Positions 1 to 13,303 of a stretch of DNA of 64,000 bases are shown here, piece after piece. The translations under genes and the position numbers were made by a program. Positions within the stretch are counted from its first letter, which is position 1. Each line of letters starts with the position of its first letter. The notes under the pieces were generated by a model that saw only the letters and a program-made list of their open reading frames with translations, was not told the DNA's origin and ran no database searches. The DNA is taken from assembly GCA_963697285.1 (NCBI GenBank), contig CAVONI010000009.1, positions 186,001 to 250,000 on the forward strand. The letters run 5' to 3'. The DNA is from JAEUQQ01 sp963697285 (GTDB lineage Bacteria; Acidobacteriota; Vicinamibacteria; Vicinamibacterales; JAFNAJ01).

Positions 1-3000
1 GGTGACCGTGACCGGCGCGGACGACGACCTCGACGATGGCGACCTTGCCTACAGCATCGTGACCGCCGCCGCGACCAGTGCCGATGGCAACTACAACGGC
101 ATCAACGCCGCCGACGTCAACGTCACGAACACCGACAACGACGCCTCCGGGATCACGGTCTCGACGATCAGCGGCAACACGACCGAGGCCGGCGGCAACG
201 CCACGTTCACGGTCGTCCTGGATGCGCAGCCGACCGCCGACGTGACCGTGGGCATCTCGTCCGACGACGCGACGGAAGGCACCGTCGTGCCGGTGTCGCT
301 CACGTTCACGAGCGCGAACTGGAATTCGCCCCAGACTGTGACAGTCACGGGCGTCAACGACGACCTGGACGACGGCGATATCGCCTACAGCATCGTGACC
401 GCCGCCGCGACCAGTGCCGATGGCAACTACAACGGCGTCAACGCCGCCGACGTCAACGTCACCAACACCGACAACGACGCCTCCGGGATCACGGTCTCGA
501 CCATCAGCGGTCCCACGACGGAGGCCGGCGGCACCGCCACGTTCACGGTCGTCCTGGATGCGCAGCCGACCGCCGACGTGACCGTGGGCATCTCGACGAG
601 CGACGCCACGGAGGGCACGGCCCTGCCCGTCTCGGTGACCTTCACGAGCGTGAACTGGAACTCCGCGCAGACGGTCACCGTGACCGGCGTCAACGACGAC
701 CTGGACGACGGCGACATCGCCTACAGCATCGTCACCGCGGCCGCCACGAGCGCCGATGGCGCCTACAACGGCATCAACCCCGCCGACGTCGCGGTCACGA
801 ACGCCGACAACGACGCCTCCGGCATCACCGTGTCGGCCATCAGCGGCAACACCACCGAAGCCGGGGGCACTGCCACCTTCACGATCGTGCTCGATGCGCA
901 ACCGACCGACGACGTGACCGTGGGCCTCTCGTCGAACGACGTGACCGAGGGCACCGCGTTGCCTGCATCGCTCACGTTCACGAGCGCCAACTGGAACAGT
1001 GCCCAGACCATCACCGTGACGGGCGTGGATGATCTCCTCGATGACGGCGACGTCGCCTTCAGCATCGTCACGGCGGCCGCGACCAGCGCGGACGGCAACT
1101 ACAACGGGATCAACGCCGCCGACGTCGCGGTCACGAACGCCGACAACGACGCCTCCGGCATTACCGTCTCGCTTATCAGCGGCAACACCACGGAAGCCGG
1201 CGGCACCGCCACGTTCACGGTCGTCCTCGATGCGCAGCCGACAGCCGACGTGACGGTGGGGCTGAGCTCCAACGACGCCACCGAGGGCACCGTCCTGCCG
1301 GTGTCGCTCACGTTCACCAGCGCCAACTGGAACAGTGCACAGACCGTGACGGTCACCGGCGCAGACGACCTGCTCGACGATGGCGACGTCGCGTTCAGCA
1401 TTGTGACCGCCGCCGCGACGAGTGCCGACAGCACCTACAGCGGCATCAACGCCGCCGACGTCAACGTCACCAACACCGACAACGACGCCTCCGGCATCAC
1501 CGTCTCGACCATCAGCGGGCCGACGACTGAAGCCGGTGGCACCGCGACCTTCACCGTCGTCCTGGATGCACAGCCGACGGCAGACGTGACAGTGGGGCTC
1601 AGTTCCAACGACACCACCGAAGGCACAGTGCTCCCCGTGTCATTGACGTTCACGGCGGTGAACTGGAGCAGTGCGCAGACGGTGACCGTGACCGGCGTCA
1701 ACGATGACCTGGACGACGGCAACGTTGCCTACAGCATCGTCACGGCGGCCGCGACCAGTGCCGACGGCAACTACAACGGGATCAACGCCGCTGACGTCAG
1801 CGTCACGAATGCCGACAACGACGCCTCGGGGATCACCGTCTCGGCCATCAGCGGTGACACGACGGAAGCTGGCGGCACCGCGACCTTCACCGTCGTGCTC
1901 ACCGCCGAGCCGACGGCCGACGTGACGGTGGGTCTCTCTTCGGACAACACGGCCGAAGGCACCGTCCTGCCCGTGTCGCTGACCTTCACGAGCGCAAACT
2001 GGGATTCCGCGCAGACGGTCACCGTGACGGGCGTCGACGACCTCCTCGACGACGGCGACGTCGCCTTCGGCATCGTCACCGCCGCGGCCACCAGCGCGGA
2101 CGGCAACTACAACGGGATGAACCCTGCCGACGTGAGCGTCACGAACACCGACGACGACGGCGCGGGCATCACCGTGTCGGCCGCCAGCGGTCCGACGACC
2201 GAGGCGGGCGGCACCGCAACGTTCACGATCGTGCTGGATACGCTGCCGACGGCCGACGTGACAGTCGGCCTCTCGTCCAGCGACACGACCGAAGGCACGG
2301 TCCTGCCCGTGTCGGTGACCTTCACGGCAGCGGACTGGAACACTCCGCAGACGATCACCGTCACCGGCGTCAACGACGACCTCGACGACGGCAACATCGC
2401 GTACCACATCGCCACTGCGGCGGCCTCGAGCGCGGACGGCACCTACAACGGGATGAAACCGGCCGACGTCGCCGTCACGAACACCGACAACGACACGTCG
2501 GGCATCACGGTCTCGACGATCAGCGGCCCCACGACCGAGGCGGGCGGCACGGCGACCTTCACGGTCGTCCTCGACGCGCAGCCGACGGCCGACGTCACGG
2601 TGGGGATGTCGTCGAATGACGCCACCGAGGGCACGGTCCTGCCGGCGTCGCTCACCTTCACGAGCGCGAACTGGAACTCCGCGCAGACGGTCACCGTGAC
2701 GGGCGTCAACGACGACCTCGACGATGGCGACGTCGCCTTCGCCATCATCACCGCGGCCGCCACGAGCGCCGACGGCAACTACAACGGGATCAACTCCGCT
2801 GACGTCACCGTCACGAACGCCGACAACGACGCGTCGGGAATCACCGTCTCGACCATCAGCGGCCCCACCACCGAGGCAGGCGGCACCGCGACCTTCACCG
2901 TCGTCCTCGATGCACAGCCGACGGCGGACGTGACCGTCGGGATCTCTTCCGACGACGCGACCGAAGGCACAGTGCTGCCGGCATCCCTGACGTTCACGAG

Positions 3001-6000
3001 CGCGAACTGGAGCAGTGCGCAGACGGTCACCGTGACGGGCGTCAACGACGACCTGGACGATGGCGACATCGCCTTCAGCCATCGTCACAGCCGCAGCGAC
3101 CAGCGCGGATGGGAACTACAACGGGATCAACCCGGCCGACGTCGCGGTCACGACCACCGACGACGACGCCTCTGGGATCACGGTCTCGACGATCAGCGGA
3201 AACACCACGGAGGCGGGCGGAACCGCAACCTTCACCGTCGTCCTCGATGCCGAGCCGACCGCCGACGTGACGGTGGGGCTCAGTTCGTCCGACGTGACCG
3301 AAGGCACCGTCCTGCCCGCGTCACTCACGTTCACCAGCGCGAACTGGAACAGCGCACAGACGGTGACCGTGACCGGCGTGAACGACGACCTGGACGACGG
3401 CGACGTCGCCTTCAGCATCGTCACCGCCGCACGCGACCAGCGCCGACGGCAGCTACAACGGGATCAACCCGGCCGACGTCGCGATCACGAACACCGACAA
3501 CGACGTCTCGGGGATCACCGTCTCGGCGATCAGCGGCCCCACCACGGAAGCCGGCGGCACGGCCACGTTTACCGTCGTGCTGGATGCGCAGCCCACGGCC
3601 GACGTCACGGTGGGGATCTCTTCAGACGACGCCACGGAAGGCACGGCGTTGCCGGCGTCGCTGACGTTCACGAACGCGAACTGGAGCACCCCGCAGACGG
3701 TGACGGTGACAGGCGTCGACGACGACCTGGACGACGGTGACGTCGCCTACAGCATCGTCACGGCGGCCGCGACCAGTGCCGATGGCGCGTACAACGGCAT
3801 CAATCCGACTGATGTCAACGTCACGAACACCGATGACGACGCCTCGGGGATCACGGTCTCGGCGATCACCGGCGACACCGCCGAGTCGGGCGGCACGGCG
3901 ACGTTCACCATCGTGCTTGGAGCGCAGCCGACGGCCGACGTGACGATTGGCCTCAGTTCGAGCGACGCGAGCGAAGGGACCGTGTTGCCCGTGTCGGTCA
4001 CGTTCACCAGTGCCAACTGGAACAGCGCACAGACCGTCACCGTGACCGGCGTGGATGACCTCCTCGATGACGGCGACGTCGCCTTCAGCATCGTCACCGC
4101 CGCGGCGACCAGCGCCGACGGCAACTACAACGGGATCAACGCCGCCGACGTCAGCGTCACCAACACCGACAACGACGCGTCGGGCATCACCGTCTCGACC
4201 ATCAGCGGTCCCACGACGGAAGCCGGGGGCACGGCGACCTTCACCGTCGTGCTCGATGCACAGCCGACGGCCGACGTGACGGTGGGACTCAGCTCGAACG
4301 ACGCCACCGAAGGCACCGTCCTGCCGGCCTCGCTGACGTTCACGAGCGCAAACTGGAGCAGTGCGCAGACGGTGACCGTGACGGGCGTGGACGACCTCCT
4401 GGACGATGGCGACGTCGCCTTCAGCGTCGTCACCGCGACCGCCACCAGTGCGGATGGGAACTACAACGGCGTGAATCCAGCCGACGTCAATGTCACGAAC
4501 ACCGACAACGACGCGTCCGGGATCACCGTCTCGCCCATCAGCGGCCCCACCACGGAGGCCGGCGGCACGGCGACGTTCACCGTCGTCCTCGATGCACAGC
4601 CGACGGCGGACGTGACCGTCGGGATCTCCTCCGACGACGCGACGGAAGGCACCGTCCTGCCCGTGTCGCTGACCTTCACCAGCGCGAACTGGAGCAGTGC
4701 GCAGACGGTCACCGTGACGGGCGTCAACGACGACCTGGACGACGGCGACGTCGCCTTCAGCGTCGTCACCGCGGCCGCCACCAGTGCGGATGGGAACTAC
4801 AACGGCGTGAATCCAGCCGACGTCAATGTCACGAACACTGACAACGACGCGGCGGGCATCACCGTCTCGACCATCAGCGGCCCGACGACAGAAGCCGGCG
4901 GCGCGGCGACGTTCACCGTCGTCCTGAACGCCGAACCGACGGCCGACGTGACCGTGGGTGTCTCGTCAGACGACGCGACCGAAGGCACGGTCTTGCCGGC
5001 CTCGCTGACGTTCACCACGGCGAACTGGAACGCCGCGCAGACCGTGACGGTCACGGGCGTCAACGACGACCTGGACGACGGCGACATCACCTACAGCGTC
5101 GTCACCGCGGCCGCGATCAGTGCCGACGGCAACTACAACGGGATCAATCCGGCCGACGTCAGCGTCACGAACACCGACAACGACGCCTCCGGGATCACGG
5201 TCTCGACGATCAGCGGCAACACGACCGAGGCGGGCGGCACCGCAACCTTCACCATGGTGTTGAACGCCGAGCCGACGGCCGACGTGACGGTGGCGCTGTC
5301 GTCGAACGACACGACCGAGGGCACCGTCCTACCCGTGTCGCTCACGTTCACGAGCGCCAACTGGGACACGCCCCAGGTGGTGACCGTGACGGGCGTGGAT
5401 GACCTGCTCGACGACGGCGACATCACCTTCGGCATCGTCACCGCGGCGGCTACGAGCGCCGACGGCAGCTACAACGGGATCAACGCCGGTGACGTCGCGG
5501 TCACGAACGCCGACAACGACGCGTCAGGCATCACGGTCTCGACGATCACCGGCCCCACCACGGAAGCCGGCGGCACGGCTACCTTCACGATCGTGCTGGC
5601 CGCACAGCCAACCGCCGACGTGACGGTTGGCCTGTCGTCGAGCGATGCCACGGAAGGCACCGTCCTGCCGACCACGGTGACGTTCACGCCCGCGAACTGG
5701 AGCACGCCGCAGACGGTCACGGTGACCGGCGTCAACGACGACCTGGACGACGGCGACGTTGCCTACAGCATCGTCACCGCAGCGGCGACCAGCGCCGACG
5801 GCAACTACAACGGCATCAATCCAGACGACGTGGCGGTGACCAACACCGACAACGACGCGTCTGGCATCACGGTCTCGACGATCAGCGGCGACACGACCGA
5901 GGCAGGCGGCACCGCGACGTTCACGGTCGTGCTGACGGCGCAGCCGACGGCCGACGTGGTCGTCGGACTCTCGTCGAACGACGCGACCGAAGGCACCGTG

Positions 6001-9000
6001 TTGCCGGCGTCGCTGACGTTCACGAGCGCCAACTGGAATGCGCCGCAGACCGTGACCGTCACGGGCGTCGATGACCTCCTCGACGATGGCGACATCGCCT
6101 ACGGCATCGTCACGGCGGCAGCCACGAGCGCAGACGGGAACTACAACGGGCTCAATCCCGCCGACGTCGGCGCGTCGAACATTGACGACGACGGGTCGGG
6201 CGTCACCGTCTCGCCGATCAGCGGCACCACCACCGAGGCTGGTGGCACGGCGACGTTCACCGTCGTCCTGAATGCACAGCCGACGGCGGATGTGACGATC
6301 GGCGTCAGTTCCAGCGACGTGACCGAGGGCACCGTCCTGCCCGCGTCACTCACGTTCACGAGCGCCAACTGGAGCGCGCCGCAGACCGTGACGGTCACCG
6401 GCGTTGACGACGACCTGGACGACGGCGACACCGCGTACAGCATCGTCACCGCAGCCGCCACCAGCGCAGACGGCGCCTACAACGGGCTGAATGCGGCGAA
6501 CGTCGATGTCACGAACACCGACAACGACGCGTCCGGCATCACCGTGTCGACCATCAGCGGCCCGACGACGGAAGCCGGCGGCGCAGCCACGTTCACCGTC
6601 GTCCTGAACGCACAGCCGACCGCCGACGTGACGGTCGGCCTCAGCTCGAGCGACGCGACGGAAGGCACCGTCCTGCCGGCGTCAGTCACCTTCACGAACG
6701 CCAACTGGAATGTGGCGCAGACGGTCACCGTGACCGGTGTGAACGACGACCTGGACGACGGCGACGTTGCCTACAGCATCCTGACGGCCGCGGCGACAAG
6801 CGCCGACGGCAACTACAACGGGATCAACGCCGCCGACGTCAGCGTCACGAACACGGACAACGACGCCTCGGGGATCACGGTGTCGTCGATCAGCGGGAAC
6901 ACGACCGAGACGGGCGGCTCCGCCACGTTCACCGTCGTTCTGAATGCGCAGCCGACAGCGGATGTGACGGTCGGCGTGGATGCTGACGACGCGACCGAAG
7001 GAACGGTCCTGCCGGCGTCGGTGACCTTCACGAGCGCCAACTGGAACGTGGCGCAGACCGTGACCGTGACGGGCGTCAACGACGACCTGGACGACGGCGA
7101 CGTCGTCTACAACGTCGTGACGGCGGCCGCCACCAGCGCCGACGGCACCTACAACGGCATCAATGCGGTCGACGTCAGCGTCACGAACACCGACGACGAC
7201 GCGTCGGGCATCACCGTCTCGCCCATCAGCGGACCCACGACAGAGGCCGGCGGCGCGGCGACCTTCACCGTGGTGCTGACGGCGCAGCCGACGGCCGACG
7301 TCACCGTCGGCGTGAGCACCGACGACGCCACTGAAGGCACGGTGATGCCTGCCTCACTGACGTTCACCGGTGCCAACTGGAACGTCGCGCAAACGGTGAC
7401 CGTGACGGGTGCAGACGACTACGTCGATGACGGCGACATCGCCTACAGCATCGTCACCGCGTCAGCGACCAGCGCCGACGGCAACTACAACGGGATCAAC
7501 CCTGCCGACGTGGCGGTCACCAACACCGATGACGACACGGCGAGTTTCACGACGTCGGCGGCGGGCTTGACGACCACCGAGGCGGGCGGCACGGCGACGT
7601 TCACGGTCGTTCTCACGTCGCAGCCCACCGCTGACGTGAGCGTCACGTTGAGCTCTGACGACACGACCGAAGGCACTGTCCTGCCCGCGTCGCTGACCTT
7701 CACGGGCGCCAACTGGAACGTGGCGCAGACCGTGACGGTCACCGGCGTCAACGACGACCTCGACGACGGCGACATCGCCTACACGGTGGTGCGGTCGGCC
7801 GCCACCAGTGCTGACGGTTCCTACAACGGGATCGGGCCAGACACGGTCAACGTCACGAACACGGACGACGACGCGTCCGGCATCACCGTCTCGCCGACCA
7901 GCGGCCCCACCACGGAAGCCGGCGGCACGGCGACGTTCACCGTGGTGCTGACCGCGCAGCCGACGGCCGACGTCACGGTGGGCCTGTCGACGAGCGATGC
8001 GACAGAAGGCACCGTCCTGCCCGCAGCGCTGACCTTCACGAGCGCCAACTGGAACGCCGCGCAGACCGTGACGGCGACCGGCGTCAACGACGACCTCGAC
8101 GACGGCGACGTCGCCTACAGCGTCGTCACCGCGGCGGCCACCAGTGCGGACGTGAACTACAACGGCATCAACGCGGCCGATGTCGCGCTCACGAACACCG
8201 ACAACGACGCGTCCGGCATCACGGTCTCGACGATCAGCGGCCCCACCACGGAAGCCGGCGGCACGGCGACGTTCACCGTGGTGCTGACCGCGCAGCCGAC
8301 GGCCGACGTCACGGTGGGCCTGTCGACGAGCGATACGACCGAAGGCACCGTCCTGCCCGCAGCGCTGACCTTCACGAGCGCCAACTGGAACGCCCCGCAG
8401 ACCGTGACGGCGACCGGCGTCAACGACGACCTCGACGATGGCGACGTCGCCTACAGCGTCGTCACCGCGGCGGCCACCAGTGCGGACGTGAACTACAACG
8501 GCATCAACGCGGCCGATGTCGCGCTCACGAACACCGACAACGACGCGTCCGGCATCAGCGTCTCGGCCGTCAGCGGCACGACGACCGAGGCCGGTGGCAC
8601 GGCGACCTTCACCGTCGTCCTGGATGCCCAGCCAGGCGCCGACGTGACGATCGGGCTCAACTCCAGCGACGCGACCGAAGGCACCGTCCTGCCGGCGTCG
8701 CTGACGTTCACGAGCGCGAACTGGAACACGCCGCAGACCGCGACCGTGACCGGCGTCAACGACGATCTGGACGACGGCGACGTCGCCTACAGCATCGTCA
8801 CGGCGGCCGCCACCAGCGCCGATGGCACCTACAACGGCATCAACGCGGGCGACGTCAGCGTGACGAACACCGACAACGACGCGTCCGGCATCACCGTGTC
8901 GCCCATCAGCGGCCCGACGTCCGAAGCGGGCGGCACGGCCACCTTTACCGTGGTGCTGACGGCGCAGCCGACGGCCGACGTCACCGTCGGCGTGAGCACC

Positions 9001-12000
9001 GGCGACGCCACTGAAGGCACGGTCGCGCCGGCCTCGCTGACCTTCACGAACGCCAACTGGAACGTCCCGCAGACGGTCACCGTGACGGGTGCCAACGACG
9101 ACCTGGACGACGGCGACGTCGCCTACGCCATCGTCACGGCGGCCGCCACCAGCGCCGACGGCACCTACAACGGCATCAACCCGGCCGACGTCAGCGTCAC
9201 GAACACCGACAACGACGCATCCGGGGTCACGGTCTCGATCGTGAACCGTCCGACGACGGAAGCTGGCGGCACGGCGACCTTCACCGTGGCGCTGACGGCG
9301 CAACCGACGGGCGACGTCGCCGTCGGCCTGAACTCCAGCGACGCGACCGAGGGCACGGTCCTGCCTGCCTCGCTCACGTTCACGAGCGCCAATTGGAACA
9401 GTCCGCAGACCGTGACGGTCACCGGCGTCAACGACGACCTCGACGACGGCGATGTGGCCTACAGCATCGTCACCGCCGCGGCGACCAGTGCGGACGGCAA
9501 CTACAACGGAATCAATCCAGCAGACGTGAACGCGACGAACACAGATGACGACGCGTCGGGCGTCACCGTCTCGACCGTCAGCGGCCCCACGACCGAGGCC
9601 GGTGGCACGGCGACCTTCACGGTGGTCCTGACGGCGCAGCCAACGGCCGACGTGACGATCGGACTGTCGTCGAGTGACGCGACCGAAGGCACGGTCGTGC
9701 CAGGCTCGCTGACCTTCAGCGGCGCCACCTGGAACGCTCCGCAGACGGTCACCGTGACCGGCGTGGACGACGCGATGGCCGATGGGAACGTCGTCTACGG
9801 TGTCGTGACGGCCGCGGCCACCAGCGCCGACGTGAACTACAACGGCGTCAACCCGGCCGACGTCAGCATCACGAACACCGACAACGACACCTCGGGCGTC
9901 ACGGTGTCTGCGATCAGCGGCACCACGACAGAGGCCGGTGGCACGGCGACGTTTACCGTGGTGCTGACCGCGCAGCCCACGGCCGACGTCACGGTCGGCC
10001 TGACCTCGGGCGACAGCACCGAGGGCACGGTCAATCCTGCGTCGTTGACCTTCACGAGCGCCAACTGGAACGTGGGCCAGGTGGTTACGGTGACCGGCGT
10101 TGACGACCTTCTGGACGACGGCGATGTCGTCTTCAGCGTCGTCACGGCCGCCACCGCGAGCGCCGATGCGGCATTCAACGGGCTGAACCCTGCAGACGTC
10201 AGCGTCACGAACACCGATAACGACGCGTCCGGGATCACGGTGTCTGCGATCACCGGTCCGACGACGGAGGCTGGAGGCACGGCGACGTTCACCGTGGTGC
10301 TGACGGCGCAGCCGACCGCCGACGTGACCGTGGCCCTGTCGTCGAACGACACGAGCGAGGGTTCCGTGTCGCCGGCGTCGCTCACGTTCACGAGTGCCAA
10401 CTGGAACGCCGCGCAGACCGTGACCGTGACGGGCGTCAACGACGACCTGGACGACGGCGACGTCGCCTTCAGCGTCGTCACCGCTGCAGCGACGAGTACG
10501 GATGGCAACTACAACGGTCTCGACCCAGCCGACGTCGCAGCCACGAACACCGACAATGACACGTCGGGAATCACGGTCTCGACGATCAGCGGTCCGACGA
10601 CCGAGGCGGGCGGCGCCGCGACGTTCACCGTCGTGCTCGCGGCGCAGCCGATGGCCAATGTGAGCATTGCCCTGAGCTCGAGCGACGTGACGGAAGGCAG
10701 CGTCCTGCCGGCGTCGTTGACCTTCACGAGCGCGAACTGGAGCACCGTGCAAGTCGTGACCGTCACGGGCGTCAACGACGACCTCGATGACGGTGACATC
10801 CCGTTCAGCATCGTGACGGCTGCCGCCAGCAGCACCGACGCAGGCTACAACGGGATCAACCCGGCCGACGTGAACGTCACGAACATCGACGACGACACGT
10901 CGTGGTTCACGCTCTCGGCCATCAGCGGTGCGACCAGCGAGACGGGCAGCGCAGCGACGTTCACGATGACGCTGACCGCGCAGCCGACGGCGAACGTGAC
11001 CATCGGCCTTGAGCTCGAGCAACACGAGCGAGGGCACGGTCTCACCCAGTGCCGTGACGTTCACGAGCGCTAACTGGTCGCTCCCGCAGACGGTCACCGT
11101 TACGGGCGTGGACGACGCGCTGTCGGACGGCGATGTCGTCTATGCCGTGGTGACCAGCGCCGCCGTGAGCGGCGACGCGGCTTACGACGGGCGGGATCCG
11201 GGCGACGTCGCCGTCACGAACCTGGACGATGACACCTCACGGGCCATCAGGGGCCGCGTCACCACGGGTGCCGGCGCACCGCTGTCCGGTGTGACGATCT
11301 CATTGACCGGCGCCACGTCCGTGACCGCCACCACCGATGGCGACGGCCGGTACGTCTTCGCCGGCTTGATCCCCGGTGGCGCTTACACAGCCGGGCCCGA
11401 GGCCGCTGGCTATACCTTCGCCCCGGCCACGCGCAGCATCAGCGCGCTCAATGCCGACCAGACCTGGGACTTCACGGGCACGCGCCTCGTGACCGTGTCG
11501 GGCCACGCCTACGACAAGAACGGCACCGGACTGCGGGATGTCGAGGTCGCCGCAAGCTGCGGTGCGCGGAGCACGCGCACGAACCCCGACGGCCAGTACG
11601 CGTTCACCGACGTGCCCGAGGGCTCAGACTGCACATTGACGGCCACGCAGACTGGCTTCACCTTCGTGCCCGCCACGCACGTGCTGCCGGCGGTGGCCGC
11701 CGACCGCACGGCTGACTTCACGGCTGCCACCGGCGCCTTCACGCGCTACTTCGCCGAGGGCGCGACGAGCCTGTTCTTCGACACCTTCATCAGCCTGCTG
11801 AACCCAACCGACACCGCCACCGACGTGCGCGTGCGCTTCCAGCGGCCCGACGGCGTCGAGGGCGTGGTGGCACTGACCCTCAGGCCGAATAGCAGCGCCA
11901 CCGTTGACCCCGAGCGACTCCCCGAACTGCAGGACACCGCCCTGGCCACCATCATCGAGTCGTCGCAGCCCGTCGTCGCCGACCGCACGATGTACTGGGA

Positions 12001-13045
12001 TGGCGGCGGTTACGGCAGCCACACCGAAACCAGCATCGCGCGGCCGCTGACGCAATGGTTCCTCGCCGAGGGCACCACGGTGGCTGGCTTCGAGCTGTTC
12101 TACCTGGTCCAGAATCCGACCGACCAGACCGCCCAGATCACCGTCCGGTATTTGTTGCCCGCGCCGCAGGCGCCCATCGTCAAGCAGTACACGGTGGGGC
12201 CGACCAGCCGCTTCAACATCTGGGTCAACCTCGAGGACCCGCGCCTGGCCAGCACCGACGTCTCGGCCGTCATCACGTCGACCAATGCCGTGCCGGTCAT
12301 CGTCGAACGCGCGCTCTACCTGTCGGGGCACGGCCGCATCTTCGACGCCGGCCACGAGAGTGCAGCCGTCGAGGCGCCCGCGCCCCAGTGGTTCCTCGCC
12401 GAGGGCGCCACCGGCGCGTTCTTCGACCTCTTCACCCTGATCGCCAATCCCAACGACGCGACCGCCCAGGTCCAGGTCCGCTACCTGTTGCCCGAGGGTG
12501 CGCCGCTCGTCAAGACCTACACCGTCCCCGGCAACAGCCGCTTCAACATCTGGGTCGACCTGGAAGACGCCCGCCTCGCCGACACCTCGGTCGCGCAGGT
12601 CATCACGTCCACCAACAACGTCCCCATCGTCGTCGAGCGCGCCATGTGGTGGTCCGCCACCGACTGGTACGAAGGCCACAACAGCGCCGGCGCCACCCAG
12701 ACCGGCAGCAAGTGGGCGTCGGCCGGCGGCGAGGAAGTGGGCCGCTACGCCGTCGAGACCTACATCCTCGTCGCCAACACCACCGACCTGACCGGCGACG
12801 TCAAGGTCACGGTGCTCTTCGACGGGGGCTCCACCGCGACGCGCACCGTCACGATGGGGGCCAATGCGCGCACCACGCTCGCCATGCGCGACTGGTTCCC
12901 CGCCACCAAGGGACGTCGCTACGGCGTCGTGGTCGAGGCACTCGATCCCGCCATGCAACTCGTGGTCGAACGCGCCACCTACAACAGCGCGGTCGGCGAG
13001 TTCTGGGCCGCCGGCGCCAACGCCGTCGCCACGCGCCTGCGATAG
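1..13045 (+). CDS. Giant secreted Calx-beta-like repeat protein, 5'-truncated
   Basis: The 3' part of a very large extracellular protein; the start lies before the window. About 4346 residues are visible. They comprise 33 full repeats of 112 residues, then two carboxypeptidase-regulatory-like beta domains (about 11240-11740), then repeated modules of about 105 residues carrying YFAEG/WFLAEG, N(P/T)(T/N)D and VERA motifs (11745-13042), probably for surface display or adhesion. Each 112-residue unit has GGTATFTVVL, LTFTSANW, TVTVTGV and acidic DDLDDGD and NTDND stretches, as in Calx-beta-like calcium-binding repeats. The reading frame shifts three times by one extra base, near 3079, 3431 and 11010. 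Together the three insertions restore the original frame and the repeat phase is otherwise perfect, so I read them as consensus errors and join the parts. Function beyond a surface or secreted adhesin is inferred. Confidence 0.82.
149..11239 (+). repeat. 33 tandem 336-bp (112-codon) coding repeats
   Basis: Units start at the Gly-Ile-Thr-Val-Ser box at 149, 485, 821 and so on every 336 bases. One-base offsets appear only at the three inserted bases. The last unit starts at 10903 and the next boundary is 11240. A 148-bp partial unit precedes the first. The units at 7879-8214 and 8215-8550 differ at only about 7 of 336 bases by hand count. Confidence 0.93.
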
Positions 13046-13066
13046 CCGCACGCCGGGATCGGCCGG

Positions 13067-13084
13067 GTGCCCCGTCCGGGGCAC
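13067..13084 (+). terminator. Hairpin after the giant repeat gene
   Basis: GTGCCCC (13067-13073) pairs with GGGGCAC (13078-13084) across a 4-base loop, 22 bases after the stop codon. There is no T-run, so intrinsic termination is uncertain. Confidence 0.4.
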
Positions 13085-13147
13085 TCGAAATCACCCAACC
13101 AAGCAACGCACGCGAAATAAACGGCGGGGCCACCGTTCTTTCGGACG

Positions 13148-13169
13148 AGGCCCCGAAACTCTGGGGCCT
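13148..13169 (+). promoter_or_regulatory. Hairpin upstream of subtilase 1
   Basis: AGGCCCC (13148-13154) pairs with GGGGCCT (13163-13169) around a GAAACTCT loop, 135 bases before the S8 gene at 13304. A similar CCCCG-AAACTG-CGGGG hairpin lies at 24143-24158 before the second S8 gene. Between the hairpin and the gene is an AT-rich patch (about 13214-13245), unusual here, that may hold the promoter. The role is unknown. Confidence 0.35.
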
Positions 13170-13303
13170 GGCAGTGCGCCACGCGCATGGCGACAATGCG
13201 TCAAACACACCTAAATCGTTGTAAATAAACAATTTGTTAAGCATGAGACACAAGGACGCCAGCGTGGCGCCTGCCTTGCTTTGTATGGGGCCGGGAGACA
13301 CGA

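Noticed and set aside
1640..3088. A 482-codon minus-strand frame in the repeat region
   Set aside because: Shadow of the plus-strand repeats; composition (VVVDARHGDRLR) follows from the reverse complement of the repeat.
7462..11097. A 1211-codon open frame on the minus strand, and many shorter ones about every 336 bases
   Set aside because: It is the mirror of the repeat array on the other strand. The plus-strand frame has the Calx-beta-like sense and exact periodicity; the minus frame is Arg/His-rich low-complexity sequence without motifs.
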